Source: Flammeovirga yaeyamensis (GTDB lineage: Bacteria > Bacteroidota > Bacteroidia > Cytophagales > Flammeovirgaceae). From it: DNA of 64,000 bases. Of the stretch, positions 17,945 through 27,363 are shown piece by piece. How positions within the stretch are numbered: position 1 is the first letter of the stretch; each line of letters begins with the position of its first letter. Where the stretch lies: assembly GCF_018736045.1 (NCBI RefSeq), contig NZ_CP076133.1:992001-1056000 (forward strand). The letters run 5' to 3'. A program made the position numbers and the translations under genes. Below the pieces are notes generated by a model. It saw only the letters and a list, made by a program, of their open reading frames with translations, did no database searches and was not told the DNA's origin.

Positions 17945-19894
17945 ATGCCATCGTATTATGAACTTTTTAAAAATTTATCCGACGAAAATTTATTTAGAAG
18001 ATTAAATAATAAAGAATACCATCATGAAGACTCCATAATGGCTGTTTTTGATATTCTTATCAGAAGAGGATATTCATTACCAATTCCTTATCCTCATCGT
18101 GAACATGTAAAAGCAGAGTCATTATTTCCTAGTTCTTTTTTGAAAGAAAGAAAACAACATCAATGGTTTAATTTTCTGATTAAACCTGTTTCTAACATAA
18201 AATTAATATTCACCTTATTATTAGTTTATCTTTTTGTCATTTTTGGTAACTCACCATATTGGGGTTTGATTATACCACCTTCAGTAAAGTATAACTTTCA
18301 TTTTCTATTTACTCAAACTACTTTTTTCTTCATATTTTTATTAATTCTATTCTCCATTTTAGAAGTCAACACCAAAACCAAATGGAAGCAACTTTTGAAT
18401 GTGAATAATAAAAGAGTTTTTACAGCGATATTCGTTACGTTAATTACCATTATAATAATTTCATTACTTGAACTACTTTTTTTAAATAAGCTTACTATTA
18501 TTCAAATTTTTTATCACGGTTCAATAAAAGAATTTACTGGTTTAATGATTCAATTATTCTTTAATTCCTTTACTGAAGAAATTATTATTAAATGGTTTGT
18601 GTTAAGCCAATTACTCGTTAAGTTAAAAAATAGGGATCAAAAATGGGCAATTATAATCACTTCATTATATTTTTCATTTTTACACATTCCTAGATTTGTT
18701 GATGAAGGAGATACTTCTTATGTTTTAAGAGGCTGTATTTTTACTTTTCTGTTTTCATTTATAACGTCATTTATCTATATCAAGCGTAGGAATTTTATAT
18801 TAATAGTAGTTTTCCATTTTCTAAATAATTTACCTATTGAATTTGATCTAGAATACCATCGTTTTTTTCAAAATACTTTATTATTATTCATTTTCCTTTA
18901 TATATTTTCTTGGGTTGATAAGATTAAATTATTCGATTTTTATTATTCATTTAAGATAAAAGTCAATAAAAAAGTAAGCTTAATAATAGGCACTTTACTT
19001 CTTATCATTATCTACTTTTTACCAAATACAAATAAGGATAAATATAATTTTGCATTAGGTTATTACGAGAATGATAACAATGAAAAATCATTAGAATATA
19101 TCAATCAAATAATAGAAAATGACGACACCTTTTCTGATGCTTATGTTTTGAAAGGTCGTTTACAGCAAGATATATATGATTTCGATTCTGCAATAGTCAA
19201 TTATGATAAAGCCATTGAATTAGATACAAACAATACAGAAGCATTATATTACAGAGGGATTGTTCATCATAATATGAAAAATTATGAGGCTGCTATTCAA
19301 GATTTAAAAGATCCGATTGAAAGGAAATACAATACAGTAACGGCATATCAAGCAAGAGGTGAAAGTTATTTTAAATTAAATGAGTATCAAAAAGCGATAT
19401 ATGATTTTAATGAAGCTGCAGTATTAAAAAAAGGAAATATAACGGCCTATAGAGGTTTAGGTAAGACTTATGTAAAACTAGAAGAGTTTGATAAGGGAAT
19501 TGAATATTTTGAAAAAGCTTTATTCTATGGAGATTCATCGTATTTGAATTTATTTTATCTTCTTGATGCTCAGATGCAAAAAAATGATGATGTGAATGTA
19601 GAAAAGGTCTTTAAAATGATTAAGGCAAGAGAATTTTCTATTGATAAATACTATTTTGTAAGAGCCAATATGTCACTTTATTATGGTGATTATCAAGAAG
19701 CTATAGGTCATTTAAAAGAGAGTGTTAAATATGGTTATCCTAAAGGGGTAACGTATTATTTTATTTCTGTTACTTATCAAAAACTAGATGACATAGAAAA
19801 CGAAAAAAAGTATTTGTTGTATTCAGCTGATGAAGGTTATCAAGAAGCAGAAAGAATCTTAAAGGAAAGATTTGGTATCAGAATAATTGAATAA
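17945..19894 (+). CDS. CPBP (CAAX/Abi) intramembrane protease fused to TPR repeats
   Basis: The 649-residue protein has a ~75-residue cytoplasmic N-terminus and about eight membrane spans. CPBP motifs are present: Glu211-Glu212 with Lys216 in place of the usual Arg (FTEEIIIKW), His247 (FSFLHIP) and His291/Asn (FHFLNNLP). A final span near residue 350 (LIIGTLLLIIIYFLP) leads into five or more TPR units (YDFDSAIVNYDKAIELDTNN; ALYYRGIVHHNMKNYEAAI). CPBP proteins are glutamate-type intramembrane proteases or related scaffolds. The TPR tail suggests substrate recruitment on the far side of the membrane, which is inference. It is monocistronic. Confidence 0.85.
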   Translation: MPSYYELFKNLSDENLFRRLNNKEYHHEDSIMAVFDILIRRGYSLPIPYPHREHVKAESLFPSSFLKERKQHQWFNFLIKPVSNIKLIFTLLLVYLFVIFGNSPYWGLIIPPSVKYNFHFLFTQTTFFFIFLLILFSILEVNTKTKWKQLLNVNNKRVFTAIFVTLITIIIISLLELLFLNKLTIIQIFYHGSIKEFTGLMIQLFFNSFTEEIIIKWFVLSQLLVKLKNRDQKWAIIITSLYFSFLHIPRFVDEGDTSYVLRGCIFTFLFSFITSFIYIKRRNFILIVVFHFLNNLPIEFDLEYHRFFQNTLLLFIFLYIFSWVDKIKLFDFYYSFKIKVNKKVSLIIGTLLLIIIYFLPNTNKDKYNFALGYYENDNNEKSLEYINQIIENDDTFSDAYVLKGRLQQDIYDFDSAIVNYDKAIELDTNNTEALYYRGIVHHNMKNYEAAIQDLKDPIERKYNTVTAYQARGESYFKLNEYQKAIYDFNEAAVLKKGNITAYRGLGKTYVKLEEFDKGIEYFEKALFYGDSSYLNLFYLLDAQMQKNDDVNVEKVFKMIKAREFSIDKYYFVRANMSLYYGDYQEAIGHLKESVKYGYPKGVTYYFISVTYQKLDDIENEKKYLLYSADEGYQEAERILKERFGIRIIE

Positions 19895-19916
19895 TCAGTT
19901 ATAAAATATATCGTAG

Positions 19917-19936
19917 GGACGTTGCACTGCAACGTC
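19917..19936. repeat. Dispersed palindromic repeat copy 1
   Basis: The 20 bp palindrome GGACGTTGCACTGCAACGTC recurs exactly at 29881-29900. Here it lies just after the CPBP-TPR gene and may serve as a weak terminator. Confidence 0.7.
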
Positions 19937-20030
19937 TGTACAAAGAGTAATAATCTCCTAAAAATTTTGTCAGATGAAATTATTTTCCCTTAAAAACGTT
20001 ATTTAAGTAATACGACATAAATAACATACC

Positions 20031-21146
20031 ATGAGGTTTTCACTTTTATTCTTTATTACCACCCTTCTTATTTCTTGTAATTCTACGCCCAAAGAGAATT
20101 TTAGAAACCCATTATTACCTAAAGATTATATCATTAAGAAGTTTCAGAATCATGATATTGTGTTGCTCGGAGAGGATCATGGAGTAAAAGAACATATAGA
20201 GTTTATTCAAGATATCATTCCTCATCTATACAGGAACGGTATATACCAAATAGGGATGGAGTTTGGTGCTTACGAAATGCAAGAACAATTGGATGAACTC
20301 CTTATTGCAGATGAATATGATCCCCAGAAAACGAAAGACCTGTTCTTCTTTTACAATGTTGGTTGGGCCTTTTTAGAATATCATGAAATTTATCACAAAG
20401 TTTGGGAGTTTAATCAGACCCTGACCGCTCAAGAAAAAAAGTTTAGAATTATCAATTTAAGCTATCAATTTCATTGGGATAAATTTGATATGAATGATCA
20501 AGAAGAATCATTAAAAGAAGTTTTCCATTTAGGTGAAATCGATTCTTTTCGATGTGAAATAGTAAAAGATCAGGTGATTAATAAAAAGGAGAAAGCCCTA
20601 CTACTAGTAGGGACACCACATGCTTTTTCCAAGTTTTTACATGATGCATCAAAACCAATTGAAAATAAAAACTGCCCTTTTGTAGATACCTATTTAGGTC
20701 ACAGATTATATGATGAAATTGGAGACAAAGTATTCACAATTCTGTTTCATCAAGGCTTTTTAGGCACTAAAGAAAATAATTATAAATCCGTATCTCCAGC
20801 TAATGGCCGTTTGATAGAAATGATCGAAAAGAAACACATCGGGAAGATAGGATTTGATGTAAGCAGAAACATCGCCAACCTTACAGATAATAGTGCATTA
20901 AGTGAATGTCAACCTCACCTAAAACTCGGAGATATCTGCGATGGATATATTTTTATAGCTCCCTTAAATGAACTTACAGGCTGTACGATAGACGCCTCCT
21001 ATTTTTCCGGAAAAGACTATAAAACTGAGGTATACCCTTTTATTCCAGATCCCAATTGGCACAAACCGCCGGAAACGTTGGGAGGATATCTTGGGCAGAT
21101 AAGGAGGTATGTGGATTTGGAGGAAAGATATGGGGAGATTGAGTGA
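20031..21146 (+). CDS. ChaN/EreA/Tiki-superfamily lipoprotein
   Basis: The 371-residue protein begins MRFSLLFFITTLLISCNS, a lipoprotein signal. The core has the superfamily's opening strand and metal-site motif (HDIVLLGEDHGVKEHIEFIQ) followed by IGMEFGAYEMQEQLDEL. Later histidines (LLLVGTPHAFSKFLHD, DTYLGHRLYDE) would complete the active site. Members include haem-binding ChaN and erythromycin-esterase-like hydrolases, so a substrate cannot be assigned. It is monocistronic and followed by a repeat-rich spacer. Confidence 0.75.
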   Translation: MRFSLLFFITTLLISCNSTPKENFRNPLLPKDYIIKKFQNHDIVLLGEDHGVKEHIEFIQDIIPHLYRNGIYQIGMEFGAYEMQEQLDELLIADEYDPQKTKDLFFFYNVGWAFLEYHEIYHKVWEFNQTLTAQEKKFRIINLSYQFHWDKFDMNDQEESLKEVFHLGEIDSFRCEIVKDQVINKKEKALLLVGTPHAFSKFLHDASKPIENKNCPFVDTYLGHRLYDEIGDKVFTILFHQGFLGTKENNYKSVSPANGRLIEMIEKKHIGKIGFDVSRNIANLTDNSALSECQPHLKLGDICDGYIFIAPLNELTGCTIDASYFSGKDYKTEVYPFIPDPNWHKPPETLGGYLGQIRRYVDLEERYGEIE

Positions 21147-21445
21147 AGAGTGAAGAGCGAAGAGTGAAAAACGTGAAATGTTAGGCTAACGCATTTTTTT
21201 TAGGTAGCAGGTAGCAGGTAAAACTGGCGCCGATGTTAAGCGAAGCGTCATCGGTGCCCATAAACGTTAGAGGTCTCCCGACCTCGTTTTTAGGTAGTAA
21301 GTAGAAGGTAGTAGGTGCTGAATTTACGCTCCTCATAACACGAGCACGAGTCCGGAGACCCGCGCTAGTTATGAAAAAAATCCTTTAATTTTAGACAGAA
21401 CTATGCTCTAGTTAAGACCGCTCTTCACTCTTCCCTATTCACTCT
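21147..21445. repeat. Repeat-rich spacer with inverted GAAGAGTGAA-type ends
   Basis: The left edge (21143-21170) and right edge (21417-21450) carry runs of the GTGAAGAGTGAA type in opposite orientation. Between them lie direct GGTAGCAGGTAGCAGGTA-like repeats at 21203 and again near 21295, a GC-rich hairpin (CCGATG...CATCGG), and a GAGGTC/GACCTC hairpin. The composition is much more GC-rich than its surroundings. It encodes nothing visible and resembles non-autonomous intergenic repeats. Confidence 0.7.
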
Positions 21446-24400
21446 TCACTTGTAAAGCTCCAAAGCTTTACCCGCTTCTTCAAAATCATATTCCTGCACA
21501 AACCCTAGAGCTACTTTCAACCCATTTTTCTCATCCTCTACCGTCACTTTTTCGAGTAATGATTTAATAATTTCTCCTGCCTCAGGGTCTCCTTCATCTA
21601 ATAATTGAAGCAGCTGAGCTTTTTCCTCAGGGAAGTTATTGATGGATACAATTTCGGTAGGAGTATCAGTTTCTTGAGTGGATTCTTGAGGTTCTTCCTC
21701 CCATTTAAACTGTCTGATATTTTCTAACATGATGGATAACTGTACTAATAAATCGTTGTACGCTACTTCATCATAGGTTTCGTAATATTTAAGGGAACTT
21801 TCCAAACGCTCCGCAGCTTTTGATACTTCCGTCATACCCAAGTTAGCAGAAACACCTTTCACCGTGTGGGCTTCTTTTTCTAATTCAGTATAATCTTTAT
21901 CAGTTGATAGTTCCATTAAGCGGACTAAAGTATCTTGTTGCTTGTTGAAGAACTTATCCAACACACTTAAGAAAAGGTCTTCATTTCCACCACATCGTTT
22001 GATGGCGATTTCGGTATCAATTCCTTCGATCTGTATGTCTGATTTTGCATCAATATCTTTACCTGCTTCTTTTAATTTTTCCAACAGTTTAGGATCGTTG
22101 GATTTATAATTGCCTTTGGCTTCAATCCATCTTCCTAAGATAGAGAACAACTGTGCATTGTCAATTGGCTTGGCGATATGATCTGTCATACCTGCTTCTC
22201 TAGCACGGTCTTTATCTTGAGATAACGCGTTGGCGGTCATAGCAATGATTGGTAACTCAGTGTATCGAGCATCTTTACGTAATTCTTCTGTAGCTGTGTA
22301 ACCATCCATCACAGGCATTTGTATATCCATCAAGACGCCTTCATACGGTTCGTTATCATCAAATGCTTTGTTGACTTTCTCGATGCCTGCCTGACCGTTT
22401 TCAGCGATATCTACATAGACACCGAATTTAGCGAGTAGTTCAGAGGCAATCAATTGGTTGATTTCATTGTCTTCCACCAATAGGATCTTAGCGCCTTTTA
22501 CATGTTCTGGGAAGTTCTGAGATTTCTTGTATTCGTTATTGGCCGCAAAGCCGAAACGGGATAACAAGGTATCTAATAACTCTTGTTCATCGACAGGTTT
22601 TACGATAATTCCAGAAATACTTTCTTCATCAATTTGATCCGAAAGTTCTTCTTTATCGTGGGCCGTTACCATAAGAATATCGGTGGTTGCATGAATTTTT
22701 GATAATTCACGAATCTTACGAGTCGTTTCAATACCATCCATACCCGGCATTTTCCAATCCATTAAAATGAAATCGTATGTGATGTCGGATTGGGTGATGT
22801 TGGCAATCGCTTCTTCTCCGCTTTTCACTACATGTACCTTACAACCGAAGTTGTGTAAGTAGTTCTGTAGAATCACTAAAGATTCTTCGTTATCATCAAC
22901 AACTAGCACGGTAGAACCGATTAAGCTTCTTACTTTATAAGGTTGCTTGCCTGCAATTGAATCTTCTGCTACCTTTTCTACTTCGGCAGTGAACCAGAAA
23001 TTAGATCCTTCATCGATTTGTGACTCTACACCAATTTCACCGTTCATCAGCGTAGCTAATTTTTTAGAAATCGCTAACCCTAGGCCTGTTCCTCCGAATT
23101 TACGTGTAGTAGATGTATCTGCCTGATTAAACTCTTGGAATAATCTTGATCGCTGATCTTCAGTTAAACCAATTCCGGTATCAATTACTTCAATATGAAG
23201 TTTGGTATGTCCTTTTGTTTCGTCTAATCCAATCTTTAAAGTGACTTGACCTTTTGGCGTGAACTTTACGGCATTGTTCATCAAGTTCAAGATAATTTGA
23301 GATATACGAAGAGGATCTCCTTTCAATAATTTTGGAATCTGAGAAGAGATGTCAAACTTAACGGTAATCCCTTTTTCTTTTGCTCTAAATCCAATTACAT
23401 TCATGATGTTTTCGAGTACATCATCTTGTAAATTGAAATACACATTCTCAATATCTACTTTACCCGCTTCTATTTTTGAGAAGTCAAGTACATCATTCAC
23501 AATAGATAAAAGTGATTGAGACGATAGCTGAATCTTTTTCAAGAAGCTTTTCTGACGTTCGTCCAATGGAGTGTCTAACACTAAATTCGTTAAGCCCATA
23601 ATGGCGTTCATAGGGGTACGAATCTCGTGCGACATATTGGCTAAGAACATAGATTTAGCATTGGCCGCTTCCTCGGCAATTTCTTTGGCCGATTTTAATT
23701 GCTCCTCTGCTTTCCTTCTCTGAGTGATGTCGATAATGATGTCTGCTAGGTAGATAGGCTCTCCTTTTTCATTCTTAACCAAGAAGTAATTTTCGTAAGT
23801 AGAAAGTCTTCTATTTTTGGCCGTAAGCATTTCTAGTTCTCCCGACCAAGCCCCTGTAGACATTACTGCAGGCAGCATTTCTGCCTCTAATTTCTTCTGA
23901 GATTCAGGAGTGTAATAACCTTGAACAGTTTTCTTGTAAACAGCATCGATTTCATCCTCGTCTAACAAATTCTGAAGGGCCTCGTTGACATAAACAATCG
24001 TCTGATCTCTCATATCTGCCATGCCTAGACCGTTACTCGATGAGTCGGCAAAACGTCTGAAGATCCCTAACTCTCTAGTTCTATCTTCTACTTTCTGATC
24101 TAAGTTGGCATTTAGTTCCTCTACTTCTTCAAGTTTCTCGTTCAGCTTTTTATTTTGTTCAGAAAGGCGAGAATGTAATCTTCTATTATTGATAAATACC
24201 AAGTACCATGCGAAAATAGCGGCAATAATAGACAATGCGACACCGATTAAATCGATTTTGATTCTTTGTGATTTTTCTTCAAAAACATCATCGATACGAC
24301 CTCCCAATTTTTCAGAAAAATCTTCCATTGTATCGGCATACCTCACTTTATTATCAAGATATTCTCTTGAATTTAAAAGTTTACTTGCCTCTTCTCCCTT

Positions 24401-24799
24401 ACCTTCTCGAATAAGTTGGAAAACTTGAGATTCAATATCAATTAGTTTTTTATTGGCAGCCTCCGTTCCTTTCAAGAGGGCTTCAAATTCACCTTTACTG
24501 TCCATTTCTAATGCTTTCACTATGGCATTATCAAGAACAGCTTCGTAACGTTTGTATTTCTCTTCCCACTTTTTTTCAGAAGTCAAAGCGGCAATTTTAG
24601 TGGAAGTAGTCAATACCTCATCGCAGAAGATAATGTCCTTTTGCAATTGAGCGACCTTCCATATGATATCACTTTCTCTTTGGAAATCTTTATAAGCTTT
24701 ATTCAGTTCCCAACCGAAAAATGCAAAAGCGATAATCGTTAGGGTAGAAGCTAAAAGGAAGAATCTGGTCTCCCTTCTGTTGTTTATTTGTTGTTCCAT
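21446..24799 (-). CDS. Hybrid sensor histidine kinase (PAS-HisKA-HATPase-REC-REC-Hpt)
   Basis: The protein has 1117 residues. Membrane spans near 12-30 and 183-204 enclose a ~150-residue helical sensor domain. A coiled coil (210-245) leads to a PAS domain (~248-365). HisKA carries the phospho-His at 391 (NMSHEIRTPMNA). HATPase N/G boxes are present (NLMNNAVKF, DTGIGL, GGTGLGLAI). REC1 has its phospho-Asp at 681 (ILMDWKMPGMDG) and REC2 at 825 (VLMDIQMPVMDG). The C-terminal Hpt has His978 (EAHTVKGVSANLG). This is a BarA-type phosphorelay kinase. It lies 9 bp after the response-regulator gene, so the two are cotranscribed and probably cognate. Confidence 0.95.
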   Translation of the reverse strand: MEQQINNRRETRFFLLASTLTIIAFAFFGWELNKAYKDFQRESDIIWKVAQLQKDIIFCDEVLTTSTKIAALTSEKKWEEKYKRYEAVLDNAIVKALEMDSKGEFEALLKGTEAANKKLIDIESQVFQLIREGKGEEASKLLNSREYLDNKVRYADTMEDFSEKLGGRIDDVFEEKSQRIKIDLIGVALSIIAAIFAWYLVFINNRRLHSRLSEQNKKLNEKLEEVEELNANLDQKVEDRTRELGIFRRFADSSSNGLGMADMRDQTIVYVNEALQNLLDEDEIDAVYKKTVQGYYTPESQKKLEAEMLPAVMSTGAWSGELEMLTAKNRRLSTYENYFLVKNEKGEPIYLADIIIDITQRRKAEEQLKSAKEIAEEAANAKSMFLANMSHEIRTPMNAIMGLTNLVLDTPLDERQKSFLKKIQLSSQSLLSIVNDVLDFSKIEAGKVDIENVYFNLQDDVLENIMNVIGFRAKEKGITVKFDISSQIPKLLKGDPLRISQIILNLMNNAVKFTPKGQVTLKIGLDETKGHTKLHIEVIDTGIGLTEDQRSRLFQEFNQADTSTTRKFGGTGLGLAISKKLATLMNGEIGVESQIDEGSNFWFTAEVEKVAEDSIAGKQPYKVRSLIGSTVLVVDDNEESLVILQNYLHNFGCKVHVVKSGEEAIANITQSDITYDFILMDWKMPGMDGIETTRKIRELSKIHATTDILMVTAHDKEELSDQIDEESISGIIVKPVDEQELLDTLLSRFGFAANNEYKKSQNFPEHVKGAKILLVEDNEINQLIASELLAKFGVYVDIAENGQAGIEKVNKAFDDNEPYEGVLMDIQMPVMDGYTATEELRKDARYTELPIIAMTANALSQDKDRAREAGMTDHIAKPIDNAQLFSILGRWIEAKGNYKSNDPKLLEKLKEAGKDIDAKSDIQIEGIDTEIAIKRCGGNEDLFLSVLDKFFNKQQDTLVRLMELSTDKDYTELEKEAHTVKGVSANLGMTEVSKAAERLESSLKYYETYDEVAYNDLLVQLSIMLENIRQFKWEEEPQESTQETDTPTEIVSINNFPEEKAQLLQLLDEGDPEAGEIIKSLLEKVTVEDEKNGLKVALGFVQEYDFEEAGKALELYK

Positions 24800-24808
24800 A
24801 GTATAGAA

Positions 24809-25738
24809 TTAACGAGCAGTTCCGTAGCGGCTATCAACATAAGCCAGCATTTCACTAGGTTTTAGAGATTGTGAGGAATTCCCCATACGAACATAAAAAG
24901 CTTCATCGCCGTCGCGTGTCATAAACACCGGACGAGAAGAAGGGTCGCATTGGATAATTAATACCTGTTCTTCTTTCAAATCAACGACTTTAGTATGAAT
25001 AAATTGTGCCATATCTGCACCAATATATTCTCTTACTAAATTATGCCAATGCAACATCAATTTGTCTTCGTTTTTGAAGGCATCAGGTTTCATACCGATA
25101 GGTTCACCATCATCGTTGACACCCACGAAAAGCGTTCCTCCATTTCCATTAAGGAAAGCAGCCACACTTTTTAAACATTGGTTCTCGATGCGTGATTCGT
25201 GTTTCTTAGTATATAAATTGAAGCGTAATGTGGATTTAAATTCACATGTTTCGCTTTCTCCTTTGGCAATCAAATCCAACCATTCGCTTTCGGTATCTCC
25301 TGATTCAATGGTTTGATTTTGAAGTTGACTGAGTTGTTCCCTCAACTTCTTTTGGTTGACAGACATTTCGATTTTAGGTCGAATTCTCGAAATAACAATG
25401 TCAGGATCAAAAGGCTTAGTGATGTAATCGATGGCACCCAAAGCAAATCCTTTTTTCTCATCTTCAGGATCGACTTTAGAGGTTAAGAAAATCACGCTAA
25501 GATGTTCCAACTCTGGATCGGATTTCATGGTCTTAAGTACTTCATATCCATCCATTTCAGGCATTACAATATCCAATAAAACCAAGTCGGGTTGAGGAGC
25601 TTTTTTGGCCAACTCTAAGGCTTTTTTTCCGTTTAGGGCTACTTTGATTTTGTATTCATTTCCTAGTAGTCCGCGCAACATGTCTATATTTTCAGCAGCA
25701 TCGTCAACAATTAGGATGCAATTTTTTGTGTCTGTCAT
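24809..25738 (-). CDS. Response regulator fused to an AlbA_2 (Schlafen-type) domain
   Basis: The ATG at 25738 (MTDTKNCILIVDD) fits the receiver-domain start. An upstream ATG at 25774 adds a non-homologous leader. Residues 1-125 are a REC domain with phospho-Asp56 (LVLLDIVMPEMDG) and the conserved Lys in YITKPF. After a short coiled linker, residues ~170-300 match the AlbA_2/Schlafen-like putative nucleic-acid-binding domain (ESETCEFKSTLR, VAAFLNGNGGTLFVGVNDDG, EAFYVRMGNSS). This output domain is not one of the standard HTH types. It is in an operon with the hybrid kinase. Confidence 0.88.
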   Translation of the reverse strand: MTDTKNCILIVDDAAENIDMLRGLLGNEYKIKVALNGKKALELAKKAPQPDLVLLDIVMPEMDGYEVLKTMKSDPELEHLSVIFLTSKVDPEDEKKGFALGAIDYITKPFDPDIVISRIRPKIEMSVNQKKLREQLSQLQNQTIESGDTESEWLDLIAKGESETCEFKSTLRFNLYTKKHESRIENQCLKSVAAFLNGNGGTLFVGVNDDGEPIGMKPDAFKNEDKLMLHWHNLVREYIGADMAQFIHTKVVDLKEEQVLIIQCDPSSRPVFMTRDGDEAFYVRMGNSSQSLKPSEMLAYVDSRYGTAR

Positions 25739-25869
25739 ATTAAAAAAATGGGTCGTAATCTTTAAAACGTTCAATTTAATAGGTTTAAGGTAGAGAAAAA
25801 AACGAATGTTAGGAAATATTGATTAATCAATTAACTTAGCTGATTATTAACTTATCTGACTTCCCTGAA

Positions 25870-26364
25870 ATGCCAATAAAAACACTCTTCAAGACTTTTC
25901 TCAGACTGTTTGTCGTCTTTCTTTTTACCATTTTGATCAATCAATTATTGTTTGGAAATACGTTTTTGAACAATAAGACAATAGAATTTCAATTGCACGA
26001 TCTCTTTATTATTTTCCCATTAAACTTCTTGTTTATCATTCAATTTTTATCGCATTTGTTTCTTTACAGTATCATCAGAATGTGTTATTCGAGTAGGATG
26101 TATAATCATCGAATTTATTTTATGGAAGGATTATCTCTTTTGGTCATCACAACGTGTTCATTCTTACTCTATTATGTCATTCAATTTCATAGAGAAGCCC
26201 TTCATTTTTATCAAATGAATGATATTGTATCAGGTAAAGTAAATGATTTCACTATGATCTATTTCATGGAATACTTTCTATCTATATTTTTCTTGACGTT
26301 TCTCTTTGTGTTCATCCTTCTATTAAAAAAGCAATTTGATATTAAAGGCAGATTTGTGTCTTAA
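25870..26364 (+). CDS. Hypothetical four-span membrane protein
   Basis: The 164-residue protein has four clear hydrophobic helices (LFVVFLFTILINQLLF; LNFLFIIQFLSHLFLY; LSLLVITTCSFLLYYVI; FLSIFFLTFLFVFILLL). No conserved polar motif was recognised. It may be cotranscribed with the RDD gene ~150 bp downstream. It is not assignable to a family by eye. Confidence 0.72.
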   Translation: MPIKTLFKTFLRLFVVFLFTILINQLLFGNTFLNNKTIEFQLHDLFIIFPLNFLFIIQFLSHLFLYSIIRMCYSSRMYNHRIYFMEGLSLLVITTCSFLLYYVIQFHREALHFYQMNDIVSGKVNDFTMIYFMEYFLSIFFLTFLFVFILLLKKQFDIKGRFVS

Positions 26365-26517
26365 TATTTATGAGGAGAAAAAAAGAATTAATTACTTTTA
26401 CAATCGCAAACAATTTATATCAAAAGAAATAGCTGAATTTGAACAAACAGTAACTATTTATCTTAACATGATATTATTTTTTAAACTTGAAAATCAAAAA
26501 CTTAAAAACCAACGAAG

Positions 26518-27357
26518 ATGGATTATAACAGAAAAGTAGGCTTTGGGGAAAGATTCGTATCTATGATTATAGACCATATTTCTATGACTTTCTTATTGGG
26601 AATGATCGCAGTTCCCATTCAAATGTCGGTTATGTCTGAATTTTTTACTTCTCCAGGTATTAATTCCGATCCTGATCAACTTTTTGGATCTATAAAAACC
26701 TTGATGATTCCTTATTGTTTCATATATGCTTTGTATTTCTGTAAGGATGCTTTTAAAGGAAGAAGTTTAGGGAAATTGGCTACAAATCTTCAGGTGTATG
26801 ATAATAAAACCGATGAAATAGCCTCTCCAATTAAATGTTTTGTGCGAAATATCTCAATTATTATATGGCCTATTGAAGTGATTATGGTGATGATTAATCC
26901 CAACAGAAGAATTGGTGATTATATCTCAGGGACCTATGTTGACATTTATGATAAGAAAGCAAATGCAAAAGTTGATTTTCCTAAAATTGGGATTTCATAC
27001 GTTCTATCAGTTTTAGTAATGGGAATATGTATGTCACCTTTAGTCCTTTGGTTGGAATATCTCGGTTCAATCGTTAATGATAAGGAAGTTTATGTAGATA
27101 CAGTAGTGAATGAAAAAGTCGTTTATGATGAATTAAGCTATTATTTTGATTCATTAGAGATGAACATGGATGATCAATACATTCAGTTAAAAGTATATGC
27201 ATCACCCAATGTTTATCTAAACTCTATTAACGAAGTGAGAGGTTTAGTGGAACCTATTATGAAAGAGAAGTTCCCATATCATAAAGTGGATTTAGATATT
27301 ATTTATACCGAAAACGGAACACAAGAAGAACTAAATATTGATTTTTATACCAACTAA
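26518..27357 (+). CDS. RDD-family membrane protein with extra C-terminal domain
   Basis: The protein has 279 residues. The RDD domain is clear: VGFGERFVSMIIDHISMTF near the N-terminus contains the Arg/Asp positions, followed by GRSLGKLATNLQVYD and RRIGDYISGTYVDIYD. Three spans make up the RDD core and another lies near 165-190 (VLSVLVMGICMSPLVL). The last ~80 residues form a soluble extracytoplasmic domain of unknown type. RDD proteins have been linked to transport and membrane homeostasis. It lies 6 bp upstream of the serine hydrolase gene. Confidence 0.85.
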   Translation: MDYNRKVGFGERFVSMIIDHISMTFLLGMIAVPIQMSVMSEFFTSPGINSDPDQLFGSIKTLMIPYCFIYALYFCKDAFKGRSLGKLATNLQVYDNKTDEIASPIKCFVRNISIIIWPIEVIMVMINPNRRIGDYISGTYVDIYDKKANAKVDFPKIGISYVLSVLVMGICMSPLVLWLEYLGSIVNDKEVYVDTVVNEKVVYDELSYYFDSLEMNMDDQYIQLKVYASPNVYLNSINEVRGLVEPIMKEKFPYHKVDLDIIYTENGTQEELNIDFYTN

Positions 27358-27363
27358 ATAATA

